DNA from: Liolophura sinensis
Lineage: Eukaryota; Mollusca; Polyplacophora; Chitonida; Chitonidae
Length of the DNA: 64,000 nt
Reading direction: 5' to 3'
Assembly: GCF_032854445.1 (NCBI RefSeq)
Contig: NC_088307.1
Span: forward strand, 10,664,001 to 10,728,000
Below are positions 53,001-62,300 of this stretch, one piece after another (position 1 is the stretch's first letter; every line of letters begins with the position of its first letter). The notes below the pieces were generated by a model that did not search any database, was not told the origin of the DNA, and saw only the letters and a program-made list of their open reading frames with translations. The translations under genes were made by a program, and so were the position numbers.

Positions 53001-55997
53001 TTATGTTTTTTTTTTAGCAAAAGTTGCTAACTACTTTTCAATGCAAATAAACTGAGCTGATATCAAATTGTTAGCCCACACGGATACAGCAGTGATGGAG
53101 TAATGTTGCCAGGAGCTCTGAAATTAAATCATGCTGGCTTCGATTCATTTCTAGATGTTCATTTTCTTGTCTAATACATGCAATTATGTACTACACATTC
53201 GTATAAATGCTATTAAATTAGAAATTTATTCCATGTCACTTACTTGTGTGGTGGATCATTGTCATCGGTGGGGCCATAGTCTTCCAAAAACTCATAAATG
53301 GACGTTAGGATGACATGTCTGTTTGTACAGTTTACAATAAAGCCTTCGTGTTCTGTGATGCAATTTATATCTAGCTGCTCTTCGTCAGTCATTTCTATTA
53401 TCCTTGGCACTTCCTGACAGCAAAGGCATTCTACGTTAGTTGGCATAATATCACAGTTCTCACAATCACACCTGAAAATAAACAGATTTGATATTCAGAG
53501 AAGATCATACATATGTTGGTACAGATTCCTTGATACGATGAGAAGTGGATTCAAAGCTTCAGCTGTCGGCGTAACATATTTGCTGTTGTACAAATATGCA
53601 CCTCGATAAATTTTTACATATTCGGACATTTAGACCAAGTTTACGTGAATCTCAAAAGACTGAATCTTATGATTTAATCGTAATATTTGACATGTGGGTT
53701 AACACAGACCTCTGAATCAAGGCATTACCTCAAAGCCGAGGATATTAGGGCACTAACCTGCTTGAGGCATCGGCAGGGACAAAGTGATAAATAACACAGG
53801 AAGGGAAAGAAAAGTGACAAACACCGGGCCATAATTTGAGAGCTACGGCTTATAGGCCTAGTAACCAGAAATTACAGTATGCTTATCGTTTTCTGTTTGT
53901 GAACTTCAACAAAACCTAGTTTTGCACTTAAAATGCTGTAATTTAAAGGTCTGTATTAACTCCCGTGATATTTTGAAAATGCCAGGATACCTGCGACCAA
54001 TTTATTTGATAGGCTGTTGAAGCCGTACTCAAGAATATTTCATTTCTGCCACGGCGGCCAGCATAAGGCCATATAGTGCCAGCAAATCGGAAAATAGCAA
54101 GGAATTAACTGAGATAAAATGTAGTCACCAGGTCAAATTGTCGGTCCGAAAATCTTCTGGTTTCTGACAGCTGTCGACGTGGTCAGACTCGCTGTCGGAT
54201 GAGTGAGGGGAACGGTTTACTGGGCTGAATTCATGGGTTCCATGCGCTGAATCCGTTCGTATAGGATCATACATGTACGGGTCTATAGGTGGTATACACA
54301 TTGGAATTTCTAGTATGTCCGTTTCACAGTCTGACATTATTTTATTTTGGTATTTTCGCGCCTAAGATCGTATGTGGTATGTGAAACAGTGTTGTTCAGT
54401 ATGGGCCCGTTCTTACGGTGACGTCACTGGGATCACGTGACGGGCACCTCATTAACTCCACTCTGGCTGACGGCTCCCTAGCGTGAGAGCCGACTATCGC
54501 CGTGGGAAGCGAGTCCAGGGGTAAACAAACATCCAGGTTCGTTATAATGAGGGATTATGAGGTAATTATTAAATAAATACTGATGATCATAAGACCTTGA
54601 CAGTATTCCTTTAATTCCTCAACCTTTTCACACAAAGAAGAGCAACTTTCAAGAGCAGGGTTTTCACAAAAGTACAGTTTTAGCAGTCAACACAGACTAA
54701 TGCCCTGAGAATATACTTGAATAAACACTTTACATACATGTGAAAAGTTTGAAGAATTACATGTACAGTAAATGTATTTATATGCAGACATTGTTTTCAC
54801 GCCATGTTTTTTTTTCTCATTTTCTGACTGGGAGGTGAATCGTGAATGCTTCTGTTTTCGCTTGTAGAGATAGACTGTGGTCCTCCCCCAGAGGTAGCCA
54901 ATGCGGTGGTCACCCTTCAGGGAGGTACCACGTGGGGAGAAAGTGCCAGAGTTCGGTAAGTAGCATAATACATGCACACTGCGAGAGTTGAAATATGAGT
55001 ACCCACTGGAGACTGTATACCATACACGTACATGTAGATTTGTTCACTGTCAGTCAGAACAGTTGATCTCATTTATTAAGTGAAACTTACATGTAGGTTA
55101 TGTACAGGTTACCATGACGAGTTAGAGATTTTCTGTTTTAGACAAAATTGCAACACTTTTTAATTACTTCTGAAGGAAGTATTAAAACGGCAATATTTCC
55201 CAGGCCCCCATGCTTTAATGCTGAAATCACAGACACCTAGTGTCAAAGGAGGTAAATCCTTTGAATATATTCTGAAAATACAGAATATAAAGTTCTTTGA
55301 TTGAATGATTATCACTTCACTCCACAACGGAAAAATTCTTTTACTGTGGTGTGAAATAAATACTGTACCTCAACTCATGTTTAGTGTTTAGTCAAAATTT
55401 ATTCATCAAACTTCAACAAAAAACTCTTAAGTCAGATTCAATGGTGGAGTAATCAACCCATATCAGGCGAAATATTCCACTTGTATAAATGGATGTATGT
55501 GTGCTGGGTGTTTAACGTCGAACTTTAAGATGCTTCAGTCACATGACAATGAGTCATTAGGTAGGTGTGTGTACATGTACACACATTGTGTCTTCTTGCA
55601 GCAGGGTGAGTCCATGCCGCCAAAGTGCTCCAGCCACTGAGGAATCATGCCGAAGACACCAGACATGACACCCCACCCAGTCACATTATGCTGACACCAG
55701 GCCAACCTGGTTGCACTATTAAACCTCTCATTGCTGATTGCCAGGCAAGGCAACAAGTACCTTTTCGGTTCTTGCTATGACTTGACCTGGGTTTGATCCC
55801 GGGTCCTTCGATGTTCCACTTGTGAAATGCTATTATTGTTGTAAATAAATAAATTTGAGTTTTGATACATGTGATTGAATCTAATATTTTTATCCATTTC
55901 AGTTGTTTTGAGAATGCGACGTCCTCTAGCGACCTTGCTTTCAACACGATTTTCTGTGGTGATGCAGGTGATTGGACGCGTCCACCTGAATGCATGG
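40506..55997 (+). CDS. CCP/sushi-repeat protein, 5' part (signal peptide plus four CCP domains)
   Basis: Six exons join in frame: 40506-40578, 42487-42681, 46552-46725, 48853-49026, 54868-54955 and 55903-55997, ending phase 1 at a donor, so the gene continues beyond the window. Exon 1 gives MWVLGKEICVSVVLVIAYIV then CAVK, a signal peptide. The next three exons each hold one whole CCP domain with phase 1 borders, and the last two hold one split domain. Every domain has four cysteines, the conserved W near the third-fourth pair and the central Gly-Phe. CCP modules bind proteins in complement regulation, adhesion and receptors. Four alone do not name the protein. No membrane segment is seen yet. 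The third CCP intron contains a 3.5-kb two-gene insertion. Confidence 0.85.
40579..42486. other. CCP gene intron 1
   Basis: Contains a SINE B copy at 41885-42145. The minus-strand frame 41297-41055 has Cys-rich text (SCSMTN, CGGQACQNNGTC) but no exon-like borders. Confidence 0.5.
41885..42145 (+). mobile_element. SINE family B, head missing
   Basis: From ttcagcattaatgagataat through ctcagtgaagcagcactaga to a (CACT)n tail. It lies within intron 1 of the CCP gene. Confidence 0.88.
42487..42681 (+). CDS. CCP domain 1 exon
   Basis: 195 bp, phase 1-1, acceptor tctgttaacag and donor c|gtaagt. DCGEIPPVDHVGH then TVASLSCQRGFTQSG, KVCGDNDTWTIPSG and FQC give the four cysteines, the W and the GF of a sushi fold. 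It has one N-glycosylation sequon (NLT). Confidence 0.88.
43955..44052. repeat. (TA)n microsatellite
   Basis: About 95 bases of TA broken by two ttta interruptions. Confidence 0.97.
44270..44432 (+). mobile_element. SINE family A, 5' truncated
   Basis: taggtctgtcagcaacctgt through gagtacggcgtaaaattact and a TAAATAAATC tail. Confidence 0.88.
45315..46395. repeat. 162-bp tandem repeat, seven copies
   Basis: Units contain gactcagtctgctaaaagtc, aagctctgatcagtgtggtt, agctgcatctgtaagtcaca and atataaatttttttaaaact. The copies differ at a few percent of positions. It lies 160 bp upstream of CCP exon 2. Confidence 0.97.
46552..46725 (+). CDS. CCP domain 2 exon
   Basis: 174 bp, phase 1-1, acceptor cattctttcag, donor g|gtaaga. 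SCGDPGAIRNGEKDSYVYTV then VGYSCYEGFEMVG, TLCLASGSWSVPAPTC. All four Cys and the W are present. Confidence 0.9.
46750..47005 (+). mobile_element. SINE family A, diverged full-length copy
   Basis: The head gagccaccgtggccgaaagt, the centre aatgtggtcactgtgagttc and the tail tgtaaaacaccaatcaaata are present. The centre is diverged. Confidence 0.85.
47060..47230 (-). mobile_element. SINE family B, tail half, inverted
   Basis: Window sense: gattgagtgagtgcttgggg then tttaac, ccttgttgcaagacggcttt and tctagtgctgcttcactaag. Confidence 0.85.
47235..48170. repeat. 30-bp minisatellite with embedded TTAGGG blocks
   Basis: Unit: tttgacacatgtgatggaat then cccttttagg, about 30 copies. At 47304-47530 several units are extended by two to four copies of ttaggg. 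Long frames on both strands (GIPFRFDTCD and SNLKGIPSHV repeats) arise because the 30-bp unit is a multiple of three and lacks stops. They are not genes. Confidence 0.97.
48171..48852. other. CCP gene intron 3, right part
   Basis: Unique AT-rich sequence ending in the acceptor ttgtttctgtag. Confidence 0.5.
48853..49026 (+). CDS. CCP domain 3 exon
   Basis: 174 bp, phase 1-1, donor g|gtaaag. IQCPVIQSPTNGYLVG then TIRFECSEGFTPAG, AKCQLDKTWTNQPFEC. Reading continues past the donor for some codons, but the domain ends here. Confidence 0.9.
49027..50405. other. CCP gene intron 4, left part
   Basis: AT-rich, with A runs near 49193 and 49717. No exon or repeat was recognised. Confidence 0.45.
50410..50625. 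repeat. Imperfect tandem repeat, about 60 bp, three copies
   Basis: Units share aacaatttcaagaggtgtcc then tgctaggatactagcatg and acccctaataat. Confidence 0.85.
50734..51060 (+). repeat. 33-bp tandem repeat, ten copies, resembling 3' splice sites
   Basis: Unit: atctacaaagtgtttcattg then ttgtcttgcacag, exact period 33. In the sense of the host gene each unit ends in a pyrimidine-rich stretch plus CAG, preceded by a ctac branch-point-like motif. Since 33 is a multiple of three, all frames stay open, giving the false frames on both strands. It ends 15 bp before the TTAA-bounded element. Confidence 0.97.
51075..51093 (+). repeat. Left terminus: TTAA plus TIR
   Basis: ttaaaggaatactgtcaag. It pairs without mismatch to 54596-54614. 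Confidence 0.9.
51261..51270. promoter_or_regulatory. GTGACGTCAC palindrome (CRE-like), left
   Basis: It contains the CREB/ATF consensus TGACGTCA, 124 bp upstream of the THAP start codon. ggtaagaag follows. The mirror copy is at 54418-54427. A weak TATA-like ctataaac lies at about 51319. Confidence 0.6.
51394..51777 (+). CDS. THAP gene exon 1
   Basis: It holds the whole THAP finger and the basic stretch. The frame runs ten codons past the donor before a stop. The gtaggt donor and the good fit of exon 2 argue for splicing. Confidence 0.85.
51394..52481 (+). CDS. Small THAP-domain DNA-binding protein (194 aa), two exons
   Basis: Exon 1 is 51394-51777 (128 codons, donor agg|gtaggt) and exon 2 is 52281-52481 (66 codons plus TGA), both phase 0. 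Residues 1-90 form a C2CH THAP zinc finger: C5 and C10 in VICAAYGC, W35, C52 and H55 in LCSKHF, and the closing AVP box at 84-86 (TTGAVPDIP). FFAFPKD carries the expected FP. A QQQQQ run and a basic stretch (KRNRKR) follow, then an acidic, probably helical tail (LDELLEEFEKDKENAD). THAP fingers bind specific DNA, and P-element transposases and many host factors use them. There is no catalytic domain here, so a role as regulator or end-binding factor of the surrounding element is inferred. Confidence 0.87.
52281..52481 (+). CDS. THAP gene exon 2
   Basis: Acceptor cactatttag, then ALDELLEEFEKDKENADPET and a Ser/Thr/Lys-rich end KTISKK before TGA. No known domain. Confidence 0.7.
   Translation, partial: ALDELLEEFEKDKENADPETSGENSHLPSEAESFQVMTEKVVIEAPVTRSVATQIGKAPLKTISKK
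52712..52769 (-). CDS. Ballast gene exon 3
   Basis: Acceptor tctcatccag. It encodes KLYRFIAYRRFTRWIRRVL and a TAG stop. Without this exon the domain would lack its conserved AYR-x-F-x-x-W end. Confidence 0.8.
52712..54337 (-). CDS. Stand-alone P2X7-type ballast-domain protein (164 aa), three exons
   Basis: Minus-strand exons 54337-54129, 53471-53244 and 52769-52712 join at phase 2 borders. Residues 1-70 are acidic, Ser/Pro-rich and without a fold signature. The ballast domain spans 70-164: W70-C71-x-C73-x2-C76, MPTNVECLCCQEVP (C85, C87, C88), CITEHEGF (C107, H111), C118, then KLYRFIAYRRFTRW near the end. The pattern WCxCGxC, CCxE, CITxHxGF, AYRxFxxW is that of the cytosolic C-terminal ballast region of vertebrate P2X7, which binds zinc and guanine nucleotide. 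There is no channel part here. AATAAA on the minus strand lies at about 52826. The gene runs towards the THAP gene inside the TTAA-bounded element. Confidence 0.82.
53244..53471 (-). CDS. Ballast gene exon 2
   Basis: Acceptor gtttattttcag, donor aa|gtaagt. The stop seen in the unspliced frame is formed by the donor itself. It carries the cysteine cluster and CITEHEGF. Confidence 0.85.
53472..54128. other. Ballast gene intron 1
   Basis: It holds a SINE A remnant at 53995-54080 and is otherwise unique. Confidence 0.6.
53995..54080 (-). mobile_element. SINE family A tail fragment nested in the element
   Basis: ccaatttatttgataggctg then gccgtactcaagaatatttc and cggcggccagcataaggcc. It inserted into the ballast gene intron or was carried with it. 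Confidence 0.75.
54129..54337 (-). CDS. Ballast gene exon 1
   Basis: ATG at 54337, MSDCETDILEIPMCIPPIDP and onwards to TDNLTW, donor tg|gtgact. Start chosen as the first ATG of the frame and the only one near the palindrome-marked promoter. Confidence 0.75.
54418..54427. promoter_or_regulatory. GTGACGTCAC palindrome (CRE-like), right
   Basis: It lies 81 bp upstream of the ballast start codon. Read towards the gene it is gtgacgtcaccgtaagaac, the inverted counterpart of gtgacgtcacggtaagaag on the left side. Confidence 0.6.
54596..54614 (-). repeat. Right terminus: TIR plus TTAA
   Basis: cttgacagtattcctttaa, exact reverse complement of the left terminus. Confidence 0.9.
54868..54955 (+). CDS. 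CCP domain 4, first half exon
   Basis: 88 bp, phase 1 in and 2 out, acceptor tcgcttgtag and donor cg|gtaagt. It encodes IDCGPPPEVANAVVTLQGGT then TWGESARVR. Confidence 0.85.
54956..55902. other. Intron splitting CCP domain 4
   Basis: Contains the dispersed repeat at 55500-55760 and is otherwise unique. Confidence 0.5.
55500..55760 (-). repeat. Dispersed SINE-like repeat, minus orientation
   Basis: Window sense tgctgggtgtttaacgtcga, then ccgccaaagtgctccagcca and cgaagacaccagacatgaca, ending near attgccaggcaaggcaacaa. Related in layout to 21360-21590. Confidence 0.5.
55903..55997 (+). CDS. CCP domain 4, second half exon
   Basis: 95 bp, phase 2 in and 1 out, acceptor tatccatttcag and donor g|gtaagt. 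RCFENATSSSDLAFNTIFCG then DAGDWTRPPEC completes the four cysteines. One NAT sequon. Confidence 0.85.
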
Positions 55998-58900
55998 GTA
56001 AGTCCGACACTGTACATCGAGTGGAGAACAAGTCTTTCTCATCTGTCACAAGCTGGCCCTCATCTCTGCACACTGTTTTGTATTCTTGTCTAATTTCTAC
56101 TGGTTCCAATGTAGGCATGCGGCTCTCCCCGCATGAGTTTCTATGATACCTGGTCTCTATAGCTGCTCACTTTCAATCGTTCAAGTCTGTAATGTTTCTA
56201 CACTTTATTTCTATTATGACATCAGTTGCCAAATTCATTTTTAATACCAAACAAGGTGTCTGTACATAAGTGTTTTTCATCAGAAATTTTGTAAATACAA
56301 ATATAGTTTTCGAAGCACATGAAGGGCCTAATTAAAATGACAATTTGATGCCAACTCTTAAATATTTGTGATAAGAAAGTATGTCTGAAAACATGAGGTT
56401 TGCTCACTATGCAGTGTACATACATTGTAGTTTAATTGTTTTCTGCTTATTGTTGTATTACCTGTGCTTTAACAAGGTGGTATTACAAGCAGCCATTGAA
56501 GTTACACACCACCAAGATGGGAATTCTAATATTTCTGCAATTTCGTCCATGTTTTACCACTTTCATTGCTTACTAAACACGATAAAGGTGCACAGCCATG
56601 TCAGTGGAAAAAAATGTCCTTGTTTCTCCAGGAATTTTACATTTTAATTTAACTATGAGATTATAATTTTTTATGCTTCCAAGTGCATTTCGTTTTTTGG
56701 ATGTGCATATTGATGGAAGATCAGAGAACTGTGGTACATGTAGTTCAAACTTCGTGCCAGCTAAAATATTCCACGGTTTATAATTTTAGTTCTTTTTGTA
56801 AATTCCCTGTCCAGTTTTTTGCGATTTGTTCAACAATGTTTAAGTACTTTTACCAGCATAATGAAACATGCAGTACTTGTACATGTAACTCTGCATGGCT
56901 TTATTTTTGTAATGCAATGCTTTGTACGTTTTATGTAAGCACATGCAATGTCCTCCATATCCCTCTTGATTAAGCTTTATCTGCATGTACAGATAGAACG
57001 CTTCATGTTGTAAAACGTTAATTGTAGGCTACATACATATCATAAGCATGTAGGAACCCGCTTTCATCAGAGTTAATTGACCGGAGACTTGAGTTGTGAG
57101 GCTTCAAATTGTGGCTAAGTTGTCATGAGGTGCTTTTTCTGGCCGCGAGTGGTCCCTTTTTCAATCTCTCTGTGTAATGTGAGCCTGCATTGCTATGATG
57201 GACAGGAAGTAGCCCAGCCGATGAATTACCTGTAGGATAGAAAGCCAATCAAGATCCTTGTCCAAGGAAGTTGTGATTCATATGAAATTCGGCTTCTGAG
57301 ATTCGTTTGTTTGCAGGGCTGTAGTGGAAGTTGTATTTAACACTTACCGCATAGTACTCATAGGTTAGGGGAGATAACTCAAACTGAAAAGTTGAGAGTA
57401 CCTTGTTCTCTCACTTCTTTTTTCCATATTTTGCAGATACCCCAATCACTCAGTGCTAGTCCATATGTTTTAAACAAAAAGGTTGAGGGATTATGATAAT
57501 TTTGACTTTTCAAAGTAAATGATTAGAGATTAGATCTGTGTGAAACACCAAATGTCAACATTTGTTTGATGAAATGACATTAATACTAATTAATAAAATT
57601 ATTAAAGGTAAATCGGTTCTCATAACAGAAATTGGTGGGAACCGAAAAAACATTTCCCATCACTTTCGAGGTCAAAAGTACACGGAACCGAAGATGTGTT
57701 TCCCAGCAATTCTGAAATCCTCATGCATGCTTTCATCATGCACATATCAAAGCTCCATATGGCTCCATATATCCCTTATTTTGTTAAACTGATGTACGTT
57801 TGAAATCCATATAGCCTTTTGAATACAGCTTCTAGTCTGAAACTAGTCTGTGCTTTAAAGCTTTGATGAATATGTACATATTAAGTAAAGTCTTCCAGTT
57901 TGTACCAGTTTGCTGCAAAAACTGATTTTTGAAGTCTTCCTGTTTATTAGACTATCAGCATTCTGCATACCATTTCATGGTTTTATCTATCAACACATTT
58001 AACAGTGTTTTCCTTCATGCGACTCTGATCAGTGTATTTGTATGACTACCATCTCCCAGCGTAACATTCCTTTCTGTCTTCATGTATTTAACACTCCTTC
58101 ACTGTAAACCTCCACTTGTCTGTTCATATTGACTAACATACTCCAGCATAACATTTCACAGCTTTATCTGTCAGTTATTTGAAGGTGTTTGCTTGAATGT
58201 ATTACAGGTGTAATAAAGTTTTTGATTATTTTTTTTTTATTCTTTTCACTTTGTATGTATTGATCTCTTCTGCCTTTAGATTAGTAGTTCATGATAACAG
58301 TAGATGTTGTACTACTATTATCGGAGTATTATCAACTGATTATTGTGTTCTCTTGACCTGATATACATGTAGCCGTGTGGTTTACTCTGATAATATAAAG
58401 TACCCTTACTTCTAAATATTGCACTCAGGTGAAAACTTTGACCAGAGTGTATGTGACTGAAGTACAGCCATCTAGCTGTATCATTCATTCATTTATTTAT
58501 ACCTTTATACATAGTATTGAAAAAAAAATTAGAAGAAATGATTTAAAACTTTTCACATGGACAATCTGCAGAATTGTCCCCATTTTTGACATACCTGTTG
58601 TTGACATGGTTAATCTTACATGCACATTGTTTGGAAACTAGTGTGATATTCCACTAGGAAAATGTACATGACCATGTAACAGGTTTCAGCTCCAAAAGCA
58701 ATGTCTTATGACATTTGCGTGTCATAATTGACTTTCGTTGACATAAATATTAGATCATTTTTATTTACCATTGACGTGTAATCTCATCAATGCTTTCACA
58801 TCCTACCTCTTTATACGTGTACATGTTTCACCACGATATGGTTGAAATACTGATGTCTAGGCAGATAGGTGTAAAGCCGTATCGGACTCACTCATTCATT

Positions 58901-59020
58901 TATCGTTTGTAAATGTGTACTCTAATGAGGACTGTGCCATTTTACCTTTTTATCTTCTTTGTCACAATGGGGCTGAAATACTGAGATGATTACATAGCCA
59001 CAAATAAATTCTATTCATTC
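55998..59020. other. CCP gene intron after domain 4
   Basis: No further CCP exon was found up to the window end. Small frames (for example 56683-56973) lack signatures. Confidence 0.45.
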
Positions 59021-59021
59021 A

Positions 59022-59235
59022 TGTATTTATTTATTTGATCGGTGTTTTATGCAGTACTCTAGCATATTTCACTTATACTACAGTGGCCAGCATTATGGTG
59101 TTAGCAAACCAGGTAGACCTTGGGTAAAACCGACGACCATCCTCAAAAGGTTGCTGAAAAACCTTCCCACGTACACCTGGACAGGATGCCAGCAAAAGCT
59201 GGACTTGAACATCAACCACATTGGTGTGAGGCTCC
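59022..59235 (-). mobile_element. SINE family A, diverged
   Basis: catgtatttatttatttgat through the centre (accttcccacgtacacctgg) to cacattggtgtgaggctcct. The head is lost. Confidence 0.85.
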
Positions 59236-59309
59236 TGGCTATGCATTCCAATACATGTGCCTACTCATTGATGGCATTATTGCCAAACTTTGATAAATAC
59301 TCTTTAATA

Positions 59310-62300
59310 TAATTCCACATCAGGTACTCACAGTGTACCATGTACAGCTGTAGCCCAGTGTGATAATACCACATCAGGTACTCTGATCATACTGTACCAT
59401 GTACAGCTGTAGTCTGGTCTGATAATTCCACATCAGGTACTCATACTGTACCATGTACTGCTGTAGTCTAGTCTGATAATACCACATCAGGTACTCCGAT
59501 CACACAATACCATGTCCAGCTGTAGCCCAGTGTGATAATACCATACCAGGTACTCATACTGTACCATGTACAGCTGTAGTTTAGTCTGATAATACCACAT
59601 CAGGTACTCACACTGTACAATGTACAGCTGTAGTCTAGTCTGATAATACCACGTCATTTACTCATACAGTACCATGTACAGCTGTAGCATAGTCTAATCT
59701 GATAATACCACACCAGATACTCTGATCATACTGTACCATGTGCAGCTGTAGTCTAGCCTGATAATACCGTACCAGGTACTCATACTGTACCATGTACAGC
59801 TGTAGTCTGGTCTGATAATTCCACATCAGGTACTCCGATCACACAATACCATGTACAGCTGTTGCCCAGTCTAATAATACCACATCAGGTACTATGATCA
59901 TACTGTACCATGTACAGCTGTTGCCCAGTCTAATAATACCACATCAGGTACTCTGATCATACTTTACCATGTACAGCTGTTGCCCAGTCTGATAATACCA
60001 CATCAGGTACTCTGATCATACTGTACCATGTACAGCTGTTGCCCAGTCTAATAATACCACATCGGGTACTATGATCATACTGTACCATGTACAGCTGTTG
60101 CCCAGTCTAATAATACCACATCAGGTACTCATACTGTACCATGTACAGCTGTAGCTCAGTCTGATAATACCACATCAGGTACTCATACAGTACCATGTAC
60201 AACTGTAGCCCAGTCTGGTAATACCACATCAGGTACTATGATCATACTGTACCATGTACAGCTGTAGCCCAGTCTGATAATACCACATGAGGTACTCTGA
60301 TCACACAATACCATGTACAGCTGTAGCCCAGTGTGATAATACCATACCAGGTACTCATACTGTACCATGTACAGCTGTAGTTTAGTTTGATAATACCACA
60401 TGAGGTACTCTGATCATACAATACCATGTCCAGCTGTAGCCCAGTGTGATAATACCATACCAGGTACTCATACTGTACCATGTACAGCTGTAGTTTAGTC
60501 TGATAATACCACATCAGGTACTCTGATCATACTGTACCATGTACAGCTGTTGCCCAGTCTGATAATACCACATCAGGTACTCTGATCACACAATACCATG
60601 TACAGCTGTTGCCCAGTCTAGTAATACCACATCGGGTACTATGATCATACTGTACCATGTACAGCTGTTGCCCAGTCTAGTAATACCACATTGGGTACTA
60701 TGATCATACTGTACCATGTACAGCTGTAGCCCAGTCCAATAATACCACATTAGGTACTCTGATCATACTGTGCCATGTACAGCTGTTGCCCAGTCTAATA
60801 ATACCACATCGGGTACTATGATCATATTGTACCATGTACAGCTGTAGCCCAGTCTGATAATACCACATCGGGTACTATGATCATACAATACCATGTCCAG
60901 CTGTAGCCCAGTGTGATAATACCATACCAGGTACTCATACTGTACCATGTACAGCTGTAGTTTAGTCTGATAATACCACATCAGGTACTCACACTGTACA
61001 ATGTACAGCTGTAGTCTAGTCTGATAATACCACATCGGATACTCTGATCACACAATACCATATACAGCTGTAGCCCAGTCTGATAATACCACATTTGGTA
61101 CTCTGATCATACTGTACCATGTACAGCTGTTGCCCAGTCTGATAATACCACATGAGGTACTATGATCATACTCTACCATGTACAGCTGTAGCCCAGTCTA
61201 ATAATACCACATGAGGTACTCTGATCACACAATACCATGTACAGCTGTAGCCCAGTCTGATAATACCACATCGTGTACTACGATCATACAATACCATGTC
61301 CAGCTGTAGCGCAGTGTGATAATACCATACCAGGTACTCATAATGTACCATGTACAGCTGTAGTTTAGTCTGATAATACCACATCAGGTACTCACACTGT
61401 ACAATGTACAGCTGTTGCCCAGTCTGATAATACCACATCGGGTACTATGATCATACTCTACCATGTGCAGCTGTAGCCCAGTCTAATAATACCACATGAG
61501 GTACTCTGATCACACAATACCATGTACAGCTGTTGCCCAGTCTGATAATACCACATCGGGTACTCTGATCATACAATACCATGTACGGCTGTAGTTTAGT
61601 CTGATAATACCACATGAGGTACTCTGATCACACAATACCATGTACAGCTGTAGCGCAGTGTGATAATACCATACCAGGTACTCATACTGTACCATGTACA
61701 GCTGTAGTTTAGTCTGATAATACCACATGAGGTACTCTGATCATACAATACCATGTCCAGCTGTAGCCCAGTGTGATAATACCATACCAGGTACTCATAC
61801 TGTACCATGTACAGCTGTAGTTTAGTCTGATAATACCACATCGGGTACTCTGATCATACTGTACCATGTACAGCTGTTGCCCAGTCTGATAATACCACAT
61901 TAGGTACTCTGATCATACTGTACCATGTACAGCTGTTGCCCAGTCTGATAATACCACATCAGGTACTCCGATCATGCAATACCATGTACAGTTATGTCCT
62001 TCTCTGATAATACCACGTGAGGTACTCTGATCACACACTATCATGTACAGCTGTTGCCCAGTCTAATAATACCACATCGGGTACTATGATCATACAGTAC
62101 CATGTACAGCTGTGTCCTTCTCTGATAATACCATGTCAGGTACTCTGATCACACACTATCATGTACAGCTGTTGCCCAGTCTGATAATACCACATCGGGT
62201 ACTATGATCATACAATACCATGAACAGCTGTGTCCTTCTCTGATAATACCACATCAGGTACTCTGATCACACACTATCATGTACAGCTGTTGCCCAGTCT

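Larger units (their letters stand above)
51075..54614. mobile_element. TTAA-bounded element with 15-bp terminal inverted repeats, carrying THAP and ballast-domain genes
   Basis: Left end: TTAA (51075-51078) then aggaatactgtcaag (51079-51093). Right end: cttgacagtattcct (54596-54610), its exact reverse complement, then TTAA (54611-54614). TTAA duplication is the hallmark of piggyBac-type insertion, although these termini do not start with the CCC common in that superfamily. The interior holds a THAP gene (+) and a P2X7-type ballast-domain gene (-), converging with 230 bp between their stops. A second inverted pair, gtgacgtcac plus cgtaagaa or ggtaagaa, lies 190 bp inside each end. No DDE transposase frame is present. 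The unit sits in an intron of the CCP gene. Whether it is mobile is inferred from the ends alone. Confidence 0.75.

Noticed and set aside
60183-61900. Several similar 63-90 codon minus-strand frames (MWYYQT...)
   Set aside because: They repeat with the satellite unit and have no independent support.
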